DNA of 13,628 nt, taken from assembly GCA_963615055.1 (NCBI GenBank), contig CAVEFO010000045.1, forward strand, positions 1-13,628. Reading direction: 5' to 3'. Source of the DNA: UBA1822 sp963615055 (GTDB taxonomy: Bacteria; Bacillota; Negativicutes; Veillonellales; Dialisteraceae). Of the stretch, positions 7,193 to 13,628 are shown in pieces (positions within the stretch are counted from its first letter, which is position 1; the number at the start of each line of letters is the position of its first letter). The notes beneath the pieces were generated by a model that searched no databases, had not been told where the DNA came from, and saw nothing but the letters and a program-made list of their open reading frames with translations. The position numbers were made by a program, and so were the translations under genes.

Positions 7193-8014
7193 TTATACTG
7201 CAGGAAACTCCTGCTTGGTTCCGCATGTGCCGGCGGCGATCTCTTCCTCCAAGTTTTGCAACGCAGCCTCCGTAATCTCGGTTACAGGCTTCCCGTCCTC
7301 TCGGAGACGATCCTCCAGCGCACCGAAGCGCTCTGCAAATACGGAATTGAATCGATGCAAAGCAGTCTCCGGCTCCATACCGCAAATGCGCACAAAGCGC
7401 ACGGTCTCAAAAAGCAAGCGGCCCAAAATAAATTCCAAGGCAACCGAATCACCGCTCTTCTCTTTTTGCCGCAAGGCTAAAGATTGAAGTTCCGACAATC
7501 GGCAGGGCCAGCTTTTCGCGTCGGTATGACACACGGAATCTATCCTGAATTGCATTATACACGCCAAAAGCAGACTTGGCAAGCTTTGGGGAAGCCCTGT
7601 GAGAAGATTTTTTCGCTTTTTCTTGCGAAGTTTTTGTTCTTCCCAATTTCCTCCCGGCTCTTTTTCCGCACCGTTATCGTCTTTTTGAAATACGAAGGGA
7701 TGCCGCGCGATCATTTTGTTTTTGATGCCTTCCGCGACCTGTTTCATCGTAAATTGAGAATTTTCTTCCGCAATTTGCGCGTGAAAAACAATCTGCAGCA
7801 AGAGATCTCCCAGCTCCTCACAAAGATTTTCGGCGTCGTTTGCCTCGATGGCGTCCAGCACCTCATACGTTTCCTGCAGCAAATACGTCCGCAGACTTTC
7901 ATGATCCTGGGCGCGATCCCAAGGGCAGCCGTCCGGTGCGCGCAGCGCTTTCATCACCGCCAAAAGCCCCGAAAGCTCCTCGCCTGCCTCGCGCATGATT
8001 TCCGTTTCTTCCAT
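7193..8014 (-). CDS. mazG: MazG nucleoside triphosphate pyrophosphohydrolase with degenerate second domain
   Basis: MazG is an all-alpha NTP pyrophosphatase that hydrolyses (d)NTPs to monophosphate and pyrophosphate, as house-cleaning and in stress responses. The N-terminal domain is intact: LRAPDGCPWDRAQDHESL (24-41), the metal-binding ETYE (48-51) and EELGD (66-70), and RHPFVF (104-109). NWEEQK (123-128) marks the linker. The C-terminal repeat (about 140-240) keeps the fold signatures GLPQSLPSLL and GRLLFETV. However, it lacks the usual EExxE and ExxD acidic ligands: LEFILGRLLF replaces ELGDLLF. The 273-residue length is normal, so this is point divergence, not truncation. The ATG at 8014 has AAAGGAG 6 bases upstream and lies 13 bases after the priA stop. 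An in-frame upstream start at 8047 would overlap priA and has no such site. Confidence 0.93.
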   Translation of the reverse strand: MEETEIMREAGEELSGLLAVMKALRAPDGCPWDRAQDHESLRTYLLQETYEVLDAIEANDAENLCEELGDLLLQIVFHAQIAEENSQFTMKQVAEGIKNKMIARHPFVFQKDDNGAEKEPGGNWEEQKLRKKKRKNLLTGLPQSLPSLLLACIMQFRIDSVCHTDAKSWPCRLSELQSLALRQKEKSGDSVALEFILGRLLFETVRFVRICGMEPETALHRFNSVFAERFGALEDRLREDGKPVTEITEAALQNLEEEIAAGTCGTKQEFPAV

Positions 8015-8027
8015 TCTTTTCTCCTTT

Positions 8028-10376
8028 TTACGAAAGCGGATCGACATCCAAAATGATTCCGTTTTGCCGGAAAATCTCCGCCTCGCGTATTTTCGCCTTG
8101 AGCGCCGCCAAATTTTGCCCTCTCACCAAAATGGAAACATAATATTGATTCCTGATTTTTTTGACGGCTTCATCATACGGCGCCACAAAGGAAATCGGCG
8201 GCGTGACGGCGGGCGCGTTTTGCAAAAGCCATTCATAGAGCGCCTCCGCGCGTTTCCTCGCCGTTTCATATTTCGCGGAGAAACTCGTGATGCGAAGAAG
8301 CCGCACATACGGCGGATATTGCATCGCTTGCCGATACGAAACTTCCTTTTGATAAAACTTTTTATAATCCGCTTCGACCGCCGCCCGGATGATGTAGTGA
8401 TCGGGCTCGTACGTCTGCAAGACGACGTTTCCCCGCTCCTCCCCTCGCCCGGCGCGTCCGGCGCATTGCGTGATCATCGTGTACGCCTGCTCGCCCGCCA
8501 GATACGTCGGCATATTGTACAGACTGTCCGCATTCAAAATGCCGACGAGCTGCACGCCCGGAATGTCGTGGCCCTTGACGACCATTTGCGTCCCCAAGAG
8601 TACGGGAAACGCGCCCTCGCGAAACTCTTCCAAAATTTTCGCGGCGCTGTATTTCCGGCTCGTGGAATCCAAATCGAGGCGCAGCGCCTTGATCTCCGGG
8701 AGCCATTCCTTAAGCTGCTCTTCGACGCGCTCCGTCCCACGCCCCAAAAATGCGATATGCTCGCCCTTGCAGTCCGGACAGCGACGCGGCACCGGATACA
8801 CACTTTCGCAATAATGGCAGCTCAGCCGATGCCGCGCTTTGTGATAAACCAAGGAAACGTCGCAATGCGGGCATTTGAAGACATGACCGCAATCCTGACA
8901 GCGAAGCGTCGTGGCGTATCCGCGCCGATTCAGAAACAGAATCGTTTTTTTGCCTTCCTCCGTATTTTGAGAAATCCGCGCCAACAGCTCCCGCGAATAC
9001 AACGTTTCATTCCCGACACCGGCCTCATCTTTCATATCGATGACCGTAAATTTAGGAAGCGGCGTCCTTTTCACCCGATGCGGCATTTCAATCAAATCGA
9101 TGACGCCCGCCTCGGCCGCCGCATACGTCACAATCGACGGTGTCGCCGCGCCGAGCAAAATCGGACAGCCGCAAATCGCCGCCAATTTCTTCGCCGCGTC
9201 CCGCGCATTGTAAAAAGGCGTCTCATCCTGCTTGTACGACGAATCATATTCCTCATCGACGATAATCAGCCGCAAATTTTGAAACGGAAGAAACAGCGCC
9301 GAGCGCGATCCTATCGCAATGTGGCTCTGCCCCGTCCGAATCCGCTGCCGATTGTTGTAGCGCTCCCCTTTCGACAATTTGCTGTGAATGAAAACGACAT
9401 CATCCCCGAAACGCTTGGCAAAATAATCCACCATCTGCGTCGTCAGAGCGATTTCCGGCACAAGGAGCAGCACACTTCCCCCGAGCTCCCTCGCGTGCTC
9501 GGCCGCGCGCAAATACACCTCCGTCTTGCCGCTCCCCGTCACGCCCATCAAGAGCTGCCCCCGATACGCATCGGCATCGATGGCCGCCTTCACCCTCTCA
9601 TACGCGGCCGCCTGCTCCTCCGTCAACTCCCGCGGCGCCTCCGGCGTCCTCTCTCCGATCAAAGAATACGGCGTCTTCTCTTTATAAAAAAGAGAAATTG
9701 CGCCCTTTTCGACACATTTCTTGAGCAAATCTTTTGAGAAACCGTGCGCCGCGAGCTCCGTTTCCCCCGTCACCCCTTGCAAGGAAACAAACGCCACCAG
9801 CTCCTGCTGCCGTTTCGTCAGCGCCTCATTCCCCGTTTCCGTCGCCCGGTACTCTCTTTCAATCGGCATCCGATAGACCGCCTCCGGGATTTCCATCCGC
9901 TCCAACAATCCGCTCTTGCCATAAGCCGAAAGCGCGTCTCCGAAAATCATCTCCGCGTCCTCTTCGGATAATTCTTCGACGGACGCATCCAGCACCGTGC
10001 GGATGGGATGCCCCTCCGGAATGAATTCCCACGCGACGGCATAACGCGTCGTGATTTGGATTCCTTTTTTATCGATGAGAAACAGCCGCAGCGCATCAAT
10101 TTGCGTACACAAATAATATAAGGAAATCCAATTCGCCAGCGCGAGCATCTCCGGCGTGAACCACGGAAACTCATCCACGGGCGCGATCACGTTTTTGACG
10201 GAATAAGACAGCGCTTCCTCCTCGCGCACGGACAGCACGATTCCTTCTTCCGTATGCGAGCCGAACGGAATCGCGACGCGCCATCCGACCCCGACCGAGC
10301 CGTCATCGGGAATGCGATACGTAAACGTCCGATCCAAATTTTTTGACGGACGATTGATTAAAATTTCAGCCAGCAC
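8028..10376 (-). CDS. priA: Primosomal protein N', replication restart helicase PriA
   Basis: PriA is the 3'-5' superfamily 2 helicase that recognises stalled forks and D-loops and reloads the replicative helicase. The protein has 782 residues in the GTG-10376 reading. An N-terminal 3'-DNA-binding domain (about 1-100) is followed by the helicase core with Walker A GVTGSGKT (278-285). Motif II is read as DEEYDSSYKQ (374-383), where the family normally has DEEH. GAATPS and FLNRRGY follow. Eight cysteines (493, 496, 502, 505, 520, 523, 533, 536) form the two-zinc insertion. GTERVEEQL and AGRAGRG complete the core. I prefer GTG at 10376 because GGGAG lies 8 bases upstream. The GTG at 10391 has no site and abuts the metK terminator. 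It is the first gene of priA-mazG-hup. Confidence 0.96.
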   Translation of the reverse strand: MLAEILINRPSKNLDRTFTYRIPDDGSVGVGWRVAIPFGSHTEEGIVLSVREEEALSYSVKNVIAPVDEFPWFTPEMLALANWISLYYLCTQIDALRLFLIDKKGIQITTRYAVAWEFIPEGHPIRTVLDASVEELSEEDAEMIFGDALSAYGKSGLLERMEIPEAVYRMPIEREYRATETGNEALTKRQQELVAFVSLQGVTGETELAAHGFSKDLLKKCVEKGAISLFYKEKTPYSLIGERTPEAPRELTEEQAAAYERVKAAIDADAYRGQLLMGVTGSGKTEVYLRAAEHARELGGSVLLLVPEIALTTQMVDYFAKRFGDDVVFIHSKLSKGERYNNRQRIRTGQSHIAIGSRSALFLPFQNLRLIIVDEEYDSSYKQDETPFYNARDAAKKLAAICGCPILLGAATPSIVTYAAAEAGVIDLIEMPHRVKRTPLPKFTVIDMKDEAGVGNETLYSRELLARISQNTEEGKKTILFLNRRGYATTLRCQDCGHVFKCPHCDVSLVYHKARHRLSCHYCESVYPVPRRCPDCKGEHIAFLGRGTERVEEQLKEWLPEIKALRLDLDSTSRKYSAAKILEEFREGAFPVLLGTQMVVKGHDIPGVQLVGILNADSLYNMPTYLAGEQAYTMITQCAGRAGRGEERGNVVLQTYEPDHYIIRAAVEADYKKFYQKEVSYRQAMQYPPYVRLLRITSFSAKYETARKRAEALYEWLLQNAPAVTPPISFVAPYDEAVKKIRNQYYVSILVRGQNLAALKAKIREAEIFRQNGIILDVDPLS

Positions 10377-10391
10377 GAAAATTTCTCCCAC

Positions 10392-10421
10392 AAAAAATAG
10401 AGGACGATGGTTGTCCTCTAT
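10392..10421 (-). terminator. Intrinsic terminator of metK
   Basis: A perfect 9-bp stem, ATAGAGGAC and GTCCTCTAT (10421-10413 and 10405-10397 on the minus strand), with a 7-base loop, is followed by a run of T residues (10397-10392). It ends only 15 bases before the chosen priA start. Confidence 0.92.
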
Positions 10422-10428
10422 TGTATCA
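10420..10428 (-). promoter_or_regulatory. Extended -10 element, candidate priA promoter
   Basis: TGATACAAT on the minus strand (10428-10420) matches the extended -10 form TGnTAnAAT. No -35 box is found at normal spacing, as is usual for this class. Its last two bases are the first two of the metK terminator stem, so transcription would start within the 5' arm of that hairpin and escape termination. Confidence 0.5.
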
Positions 10429-10476
10429 CGCCTTGCCTCTTCGGTCGCGCAAATGTTTCTGACGGAAACAGAAATT

Positions 10477-11661
10477 TCAGAGACCTGCCTGTTTCCGCAA
10501 AATCTCCGCTTTATCCGTGTGCTCCCACGGCAAATCGATATCCGTGCGGCCGAAATGTCCGTACGCCGCCGTCTGCCGATAGATCGGGCGACGAAGCCCC
10601 AGCATATCGATGATACCGGCCGGGCGCAGCTCGAAATTGTCGTGAATCAGCTCCACGATGGTTTCTTCCGGAATTTTTCCCGTGCCGAATGTATCCACGA
10701 GGACGGAAACGGGATGCGCGACGCCAATCGCATACGCCAGCTGAATCTCGCAGCGATCCGCGATCCCCGCCGCCACGATATTTTTCGCCACATAGCGCGC
10801 CGCATACGCCGCCGAGCGATCCACCTTCGTCGGATCCTTTCCGGAAAACGCGCCGCCGCCGTGCCGCGCCATACCGCCGTACGTATCGACGATGATTTTC
10901 CGACCCGTCAGCCCCGCGTCACCCTGCGGGCCGCCGATTACAAAGCGCCCCGTCGGATTGATGTAATATTTCGTATCCGTATCCAGATACTCCGCCGGAA
11001 TCACCGCGCGAATGACCTGCTCCGTCAAATCCTTCTCAATCGTCTCGTGCGAGACCGCTTCGTCATGCTGCGACGAAATCACAATCGCCTCAATCCGCAC
11101 CGGCTTCCCGTCATCATACTCCACCGTCACCTGCGTCTTGCCGTCCGGCCGCAAATACGGAAGCGTCCCATTTTTTCTGACCTCCGCCAGACGACGCGAA
11201 AGCCGATGCGCCATCGCAAGCGGCAGCGGCAAAAATTCCGGCGTCTCATTCGTCGCGTAGCCGAACATCATCCCCTGATCGCCCGCGCCGATATCATACT
11301 TATCCGCCGCGTCCCGCTTCGCCTCCAGCGACCGATCCACACCCATCGCGATATCCGGCGACTGCTCATCCATCGACACCAAAATACCGCACGTCTCGCA
11401 ATCGAAACCGTACTTCGCACGATCATAGCCGATTTCCTTGATCGTCTGTCGAATCAATTTCGGGAAATCGACACGCGCCGTCGTCGTGATTTCCCCGAAA
11501 ATATGCACCTGCCCCGTCGTGACAATCGTCTCGCACGCCACGCGCCCGCACGGATCCTGCGCCAAAATCGCATCCAGCACCGCGTCCGAAATCTGATCGC
11601 AAATTTTATCCGGATGCCCTTCCGTCACCGATTCCGACGTAAAAAACACTTTCTTCGCCAT
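10477..11661 (-). CDS. metK: S-adenosylmethionine synthetase
   Basis: MetK makes S-adenosylmethionine from methionine and ATP in the cytoplasm. SAM is the methyl or radical donor used by RsmB and RlmN encoded nearby. The 394 residues match the family. The N-terminus has FTSESVTEGHPDK, with the ATP-binding GHPDK at 15-19. The methionine-binding hexapeptide GAGDQG is at 125-130, and the glycine-rich loop GGGAFSGKD is at 268-276. The ATG at 11661 has GGAGGAGGGA upstream. A longer in-frame reading to 11715 runs into the riboswitch terminator and is rejected. Expression is controlled by an S-box riboswitch in the leader and ends at an intrinsic terminator, so the gene is probably monocistronic. 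Confidence 0.98.
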   Translation of the reverse strand: MAKKVFFTSESVTEGHPDKICDQISDAVLDAILAQDPCGRVACETIVTTGQVHIFGEITTTARVDFPKLIRQTIKEIGYDRAKYGFDCETCGILVSMDEQSPDIAMGVDRSLEAKRDAADKYDIGAGDQGMMFGYATNETPEFLPLPLAMAHRLSRRLAEVRKNGTLPYLRPDGKTQVTVEYDDGKPVRIEAIVISSQHDEAVSHETIEKDLTEQVIRAVIPAEYLDTDTKYYINPTGRFVIGGPQGDAGLTGRKIIVDTYGGMARHGGGAFSGKDPTKVDRSAAYAARYVAKNIVAAGIADRCEIQLAYAIGVAHPVSVLVDTFGTGKIPEETIVELIHDNFELRPAGIIDMLGLRRPIYRQTAAYGHFGRTDIDLPWEHTDKAEILRKQAGL

Positions 11662-11713
11662 ATGTCCCTCCTCCGAAAAAACTTTCCCTGTATCGCAAAA
11701 AAAGAAATTCCAC

Positions 11714-11736
11714 AAAAAAATCCCTCGAAAGAGGGA
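11714..11736 (-). terminator. metK leader: Riboswitch-controlled terminator upstream of metK
   Basis: TCCCTC and GAGGGA (11736-11731 and 11726-11721 on the minus strand) form a 6-bp stem with a 4-base loop, followed by seven T residues (11720-11714). It is the expression platform of the S-box. Its 5' arm can alternatively pair with the 3' side of the aptamer. Confidence 0.92.
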
Positions 11737-11741
11737 ACCCG

Positions 11742-11842
11742 CCCCATCTCTCAGTTTTCACTGCTGGAATTAGCACCGTTTCCCCAAAAAGGGTGGTTGC
11801 TGCAACGTCAAAGGGCCAGTCCCTCGATTGCTCTTGATGGTA
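11742..11842 (-). ncRNA. S-box: SAM-I (S-box) riboswitch of metK
   Basis: The minus strand carries the S-box core in order: ATCAAGAG, GAGGGACTGGCCC, GCAGCAACC, GGTGCTAATTCC and GAGAGATG. The outer helix P1 is formed by CCATC (11840-11836 side) and GATGG. P4 is CAGT-GAAA-ACTG (11763-11752), with a GNRA-type loop. The 3' P1 strand GAGAGATGGG (within 11752-11742) can also pair with CCCTCTTTC (11735-11727) of the terminator, through nine base pairs with one bulge, forming the antiterminator. SAM binding should stabilise P1, free the terminator and shut off metK. Confidence 0.96.
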
Positions 11843-11849
11843 TGCGTAC

Positions 11850-11878
11850 AGTATATATTTTTTTGTCCGATAATGCAA
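11850..11878 (-). promoter_or_regulatory. Promoter of the metK leader
   Basis: On the minus strand TTGCAT (11878-11873), a 17-base spacer and TATACT (11855-11850) form a sigma-A promoter. The predicted start, near 11843, falls exactly at the 5' edge of riboswitch helix P1. Confidence 0.82.
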
Positions 11879-11915
11879 GAGGAAACAAAACGCTTAATAG
11901 CCCGATTGTTAAAAA

Positions 11916-12407
11916 TCAAGAAACATGCGGCGAACAATTCTCCGAATGGAGCGGGAATCGCTTTTCCCAAAATCGTTTGATTCGTTTGAAAAGATAAACG
12001 GACAGAATCGGATAAGAGCCGAAAAAGTACAGCCAAAAAATTGTATCTGCCACTTCGGTTGAATACTGACCCAAGATGGCAACTGCGCCATGCAAAATTC
12101 CGACCAAAACACTTAACGGAAGCGACAGCAAAATCGCTGCTAAAACAAACAGCAATCTCCGATACGGTACACATCGTAAACCATCCCAAAACAAACAAAA
12201 AAGATGGGGAATGGATGTCTTGATAGACCGGAATATCTCTCGTGGCTTTGATGAACGCAAAAATTTCCAAACAGCAAGGATGATGAGCTTACCTAAACAA
12301 AGTAATTTTTTCACCAAGAAAATAAACACTCTTAGCTCAACATAAAAAAAAAACAGATATATCCAGCCCAAAAAACCGGAACCCACGGCTATCGGTAAGA
12401 TAATCAC
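11916..12407 (-). CDS. Small integral membrane protein of unknown function
   Basis: I do not recognise this 163-residue protein. It is strongly hydrophobic, with about four probable membrane segments: near residues 2-24, 36-50, 84-112 and 121-140. A basic stretch joins the second and third (RSSKPREIFRSIKTS, 51-65), and a basic segment (KRIKRFWEKR, 141-150) follows the fourth. The proposed start is GTG at 12407; the ribosome binding site is weak (GGCAGGTG, about 9-11 bases upstream), so the start is uncertain. A convincing promoter about 100 bases upstream, with a dyad in its spacer, supports a real, regulated gene. It ends 38 bases before the metK -35 box with no obvious terminator, so readthrough into the metK leader is possible. 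Its codon use looks more AT-rich than the housekeeping genes downstream. Confidence 0.6.
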   Translation of the reverse strand: MIILPIAVGSGFLGWIYLFFFYVELRVFIFLVKKLLCLGKLIILAVWKFLRSSKPREIFRSIKTSIPHLFCLFWDGLRCVPYRRLLFVLAAILLSLPLSVLVGILHGAVAILGQYSTEVADTIFWLYFFGSYPILSVYLFKRIKRFWEKRFPLHSENCSPHVS

Positions 12408-12426
12408 GCTACATACACCTGCCTTC

Positions 12427-12454
12427 CCTCAGAAAACTTTGAGGAAATATTTCC
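12427..12454 (-). promoter_or_regulatory. Leader hairpin and palindrome upstream of the membrane protein gene
   Basis: In the leader between promoter and start codon, CCTCA (12427-12431) pairs with TGAGG (12440-12444). Partly overlapping this, GGAAATATTTCC (12443-12454) is a perfect 12-base palindrome. Because they share bases 12443-12444 the two structures would compete. A 21-codon ORF (12494 to 12429, minus strand) ends inside the first hairpin; whether it is translated is unknown. Confidence 0.3.
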
Positions 12455-12501
12455 CAAAAGAAAAGATTCGATAAAATCGGTTTCCCCGTTTCATCAAATC
12501 C

Positions 12502-12530
12502 ATTATACACGACCTATCAGGTCATGCCAA
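12502..12530 (-). promoter_or_regulatory. Promoter with dyad operator, upstream of the membrane protein gene
   Basis: Minus strand: TTGGCA (12530-12525), exactly 17 bases, then TATAAT (12507-12502). The spacer contains the perfect inverted repeat GACCT-GAT-AGGTC (12523-12511), well placed for a repressor or activator. The DNA just upstream of the -35 box is A-rich (GTAAAAACGATACAAAAGG), like an UP element. The regulator is not identifiable from this window. Confidence 0.75.
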
Positions 12531-12905
12531 TTCCTTTTGTATCGTTTTTACAACCTTTTGAAAAGGATGGCAAGTTCCGGTGCGTCCACGGCACATCTGT
12601 CTCCTCCGCGACCAAACCCACCAGCTCCTTTGCGGGCGCGGCGTGAAATTTTGTCGCCGAAAACAAAAGCCCGCTAGAAATACAACCAAAAGCCGCCACC
12701 TGCTTGCCTTCTTTAGGGCACCGAAAGGTCACCTCCAAAAGGAGAAAAAAAGCGGAGTCGCTTCGCGACATTTTCGCATTTAGCATCCCATCATCCGGCC
12801 CTTCGGGCCACTGGCGACCGTCCACCGGAAGGTCGCCTCCTGAAGAAGGCTAAAGCGGTACGCGCTTCGCGCGATTATAAAAATCGTCGTCGCGAAGCGA
12901 CACCT
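12531..12905. repeat. Hairpin-rich intergenic block with internal repeats
   Basis: This block contains several short perfect inverted repeats with a TTC or GAA centre: GTCGCTTCGCGAC (12757-12769), GGCCCTTCGGGCC (about 12798-12810), GCGCTTCGCGC (about 12862-12872), and GTCGCGAAGCGAC (about 12889-12901), the reverse complement of the first. Two imperfect direct copies of CACCG-AAGGTC-CCTCC (about 12719-12736 and 12823-12840) lie between them. Minus-strand frames are open here but end inside the promoter dyad and look like by-products of the repeats. It may be a dispersed intergenic repeat of this genome. Confidence 0.45.
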
Positions 12906-13219
12906 GCACTGCTCACTGCTCACTACTAATTGCTAACTTTTGGCCCCCTTCTATCCCGTCCCGCAAGATCATTTTTACCTAAGTTAACAAATATCGACTC
13001 TCCCGGCTTCCGGAAAATTTGACGTCATTTCCCCTTTTCGTGCCCGTGATCCGTCTTCCTTTTTTCGACTACCACGAAATTCTGCACGGTGATGCGGCGC
13101 GAGAAAAAGTGAAATCGAAAAGCGGCTTCCTGCGCAGTGGGACGCGGATTTCCTTTCTTGTCAAATATTTCTTTTTGATTTTTTCCGCACGAAAAAGAGG
13201 AAAAAATTTTTCATTTTGC
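12906..13219. other. Intergenic region without a recognisable gene
   Basis: The start is a short-word repeat (ACTGCTCACTGCTCACTACT, about 12907-12926). The rest is T-rich on the plus strand, with A/T runs at about 13167-13218. Short open frames on both strands lack ribosome binding sites and family features. I see no RNA gene here. Confidence 0.5.
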
Positions 13220-13244
13220 ATCGGAAAACTTGCAAATTTCCGAT
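13220..13244. promoter_or_regulatory. Operator-like inverted repeat
   Basis: ATCGGAAA (13220-13227) and TTTCCGAT (13237-13244) are a perfect 8-bp inverted repeat with a 9-base spacer. A TAAGAT sequence (13244-13249) could be a plus-strand -10 box, but its -35 is poor. A GGAGGGAG sequence (13272-13279), like a ribosome binding site, follows on the plus strand. The dyad may be an operator for a plus-strand gene running off the window, or an RNA hairpin. Confidence 0.45.
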
Positions 13245-13396
13245 AAGATAGCGCGCTTGAAAAGTGTACCGGAGGGAGTAATAAAATTTGTTTATATGTT
13301 GCCAAAGAAAACTTTAATGATACAAGAGAAAAATGTTTTTTGAGAGACATTTTCATTTGTTCTTCTATCTTGATTTTGCCGGAAAATCCGAAAAAA

Positions 13397-13628
13397 TGAG
13401 ATTATCATGCGGAATTTCAATGGTTGTATTTGCTTTTTGTGTCGATTCTTGTGAGAAGTCTTTTGAATGGTCGTATGAGTTCGAATTGCGAACCCCACAT
13501 CTTGCGATTTTTGAGATTTTTTTAGTACTTGTAAATACTTGCAACGCATTGCATTTTCTTGTACAATCCAATCGTGAACTGATACGAATGCGGTTCGAAC
13601 CGGATTCTCTCGATGTTTCCTATCGGTG
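13397..13628 (+). CDS. Possible N-terminal part of an unknown plus-strand gene, cut by the window end
   Basis: A frame opens at ATG 13397 and stays open for 77 codons to the window end. It reads MRLSCGISMVVFAF, then a segment ending in RMRFEPDSLDVSYR. The ATG overlaps the stop of a preceding plus-strand frame (ATGA, 13397-13400). That frame is open from before 13257 but has no good start codon beside the GGAGGGAG at 13272. No ribosome binding site lies next to the ATG, and two minus-strand frames (85 and 68 codons) are open over the same AT-rich DNA. I do not recognise the product. The pair could also be a frameshifted gene remnant. Confidence is low. Confidence 0.27.

Noticed and set aside
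7995..9737. Long plus-strand frame (580 codons) opposite priA
   Set aside because: It is the antisense of the clearly identified priA. It is extremely Arg/His rich with no domain, as expected for a GC-biased shadow frame.
10312..11997. Long plus-strand frame (561 codons) opposite metK
   Set aside because: It runs antisense through metK, its terminator and the riboswitch. It is Arg/Ile/His rich with no recognisable domain.
12517..12825. Minus-strand 102-codon frame starting at GTG, reading through the hairpin block
   Set aside because: It runs through the mini-hairpins and direct repeats, has no ribosome binding site, and its stop lies inside the promoter dyad of the next gene. It is more likely a repeat-derived frame, although a degraded gene cannot be excluded.
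12907..12937. Possible CRISPR-like or tandem repeat (CACTGCTCACTGCTCACTACT...)
   Set aside because: The unit is only about 7-8 bases, imperfect, and has no spacers or repeat-length periodicity. It is a simple short-word repeat.
13069..13356. Minus-strand 95-codon frame near the window end
   Set aside because: No ribosome binding site, no family features, and it covers the 13220-13244 dyad. It is open by chance in AT-rich DNA.
13600..13610. GGTTCGAACC, resembling a tRNA T-arm
   Set aside because: The flanking bases do not form a 5-bp T stem in either orientation and no acceptor, D or anticodon arms are found nearby. It is just a palindrome.

Overview
The window reads as a stretch of ordinary Firmicutes chromosome. 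All confidently called genes lie on the minus strand, so transcription runs from high to low coordinates. The SAM-I (S-box) riboswitch, strong AGGAGG-type ribosome binding sites and the priA / def-fmt-rsmB-rlmN gene order indicate a Firmicute. The moderate GC content and gene order make a Negativicutes lineage (Selenomonas/Megasphaera/Dialister type) my best guess, but nothing in the window proves it.

Right to left: bases 12408-13628 hold no securely identified gene. This part is an AT-rich window edge with a possible plus-strand partial ORF (13397 to the end), an operator-like dyad (13220-13244) and a hairpin-rich intergenic block (about 12720-12895). A small integral membrane protein of unknown function follows (11916-12407). 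Its promoter has a perfect dyad in the spacer. Next come a metK promoter, a complete S-box riboswitch with antiterminator and terminator, and metK (10477-11661). A strong intrinsic terminator closes metK. An extended -10 element overlaps that terminator and probably starts the priA-mazG-hup operon (primosomal helicase, nucleotide house-cleaning pyrophosphohydrolase, HU nucleoid protein), which ends in its own terminator at 6832-6870.

A second unit, def-fmt-rsmB-rlmN (2842-6589), has overlapping genes. It combines removal of N-formyl groups, formylation of initiator tRNA, and two rRNA-modifying enzymes: 16S m5C methyltransferase RsmB and 23S/tRNA m2A methyltransferase RlmN. Two exported proteins with their own promoters follow: a 455-aa protein with acidic linkers and three short BamE/SmpA-like repeats, and a secreted DUF362 protein. 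The left edge carries a long palindrome. It is either the DUF362 terminator or the right end of an IS3-family insertion sequence.

I see no clear new multi-gene system. The points most worth checking are: the complete S-box switch on metK; a Tyr in the PriA DEEH box; a MazG whose second domain has lost its acidic metal ligands; the secreted repeat protein; the hairpin that presents the DUF362 ribosome binding site; the promoter-in-terminator arrangement between metK and priA; and the dyad-bearing promoter of the unknown membrane protein.
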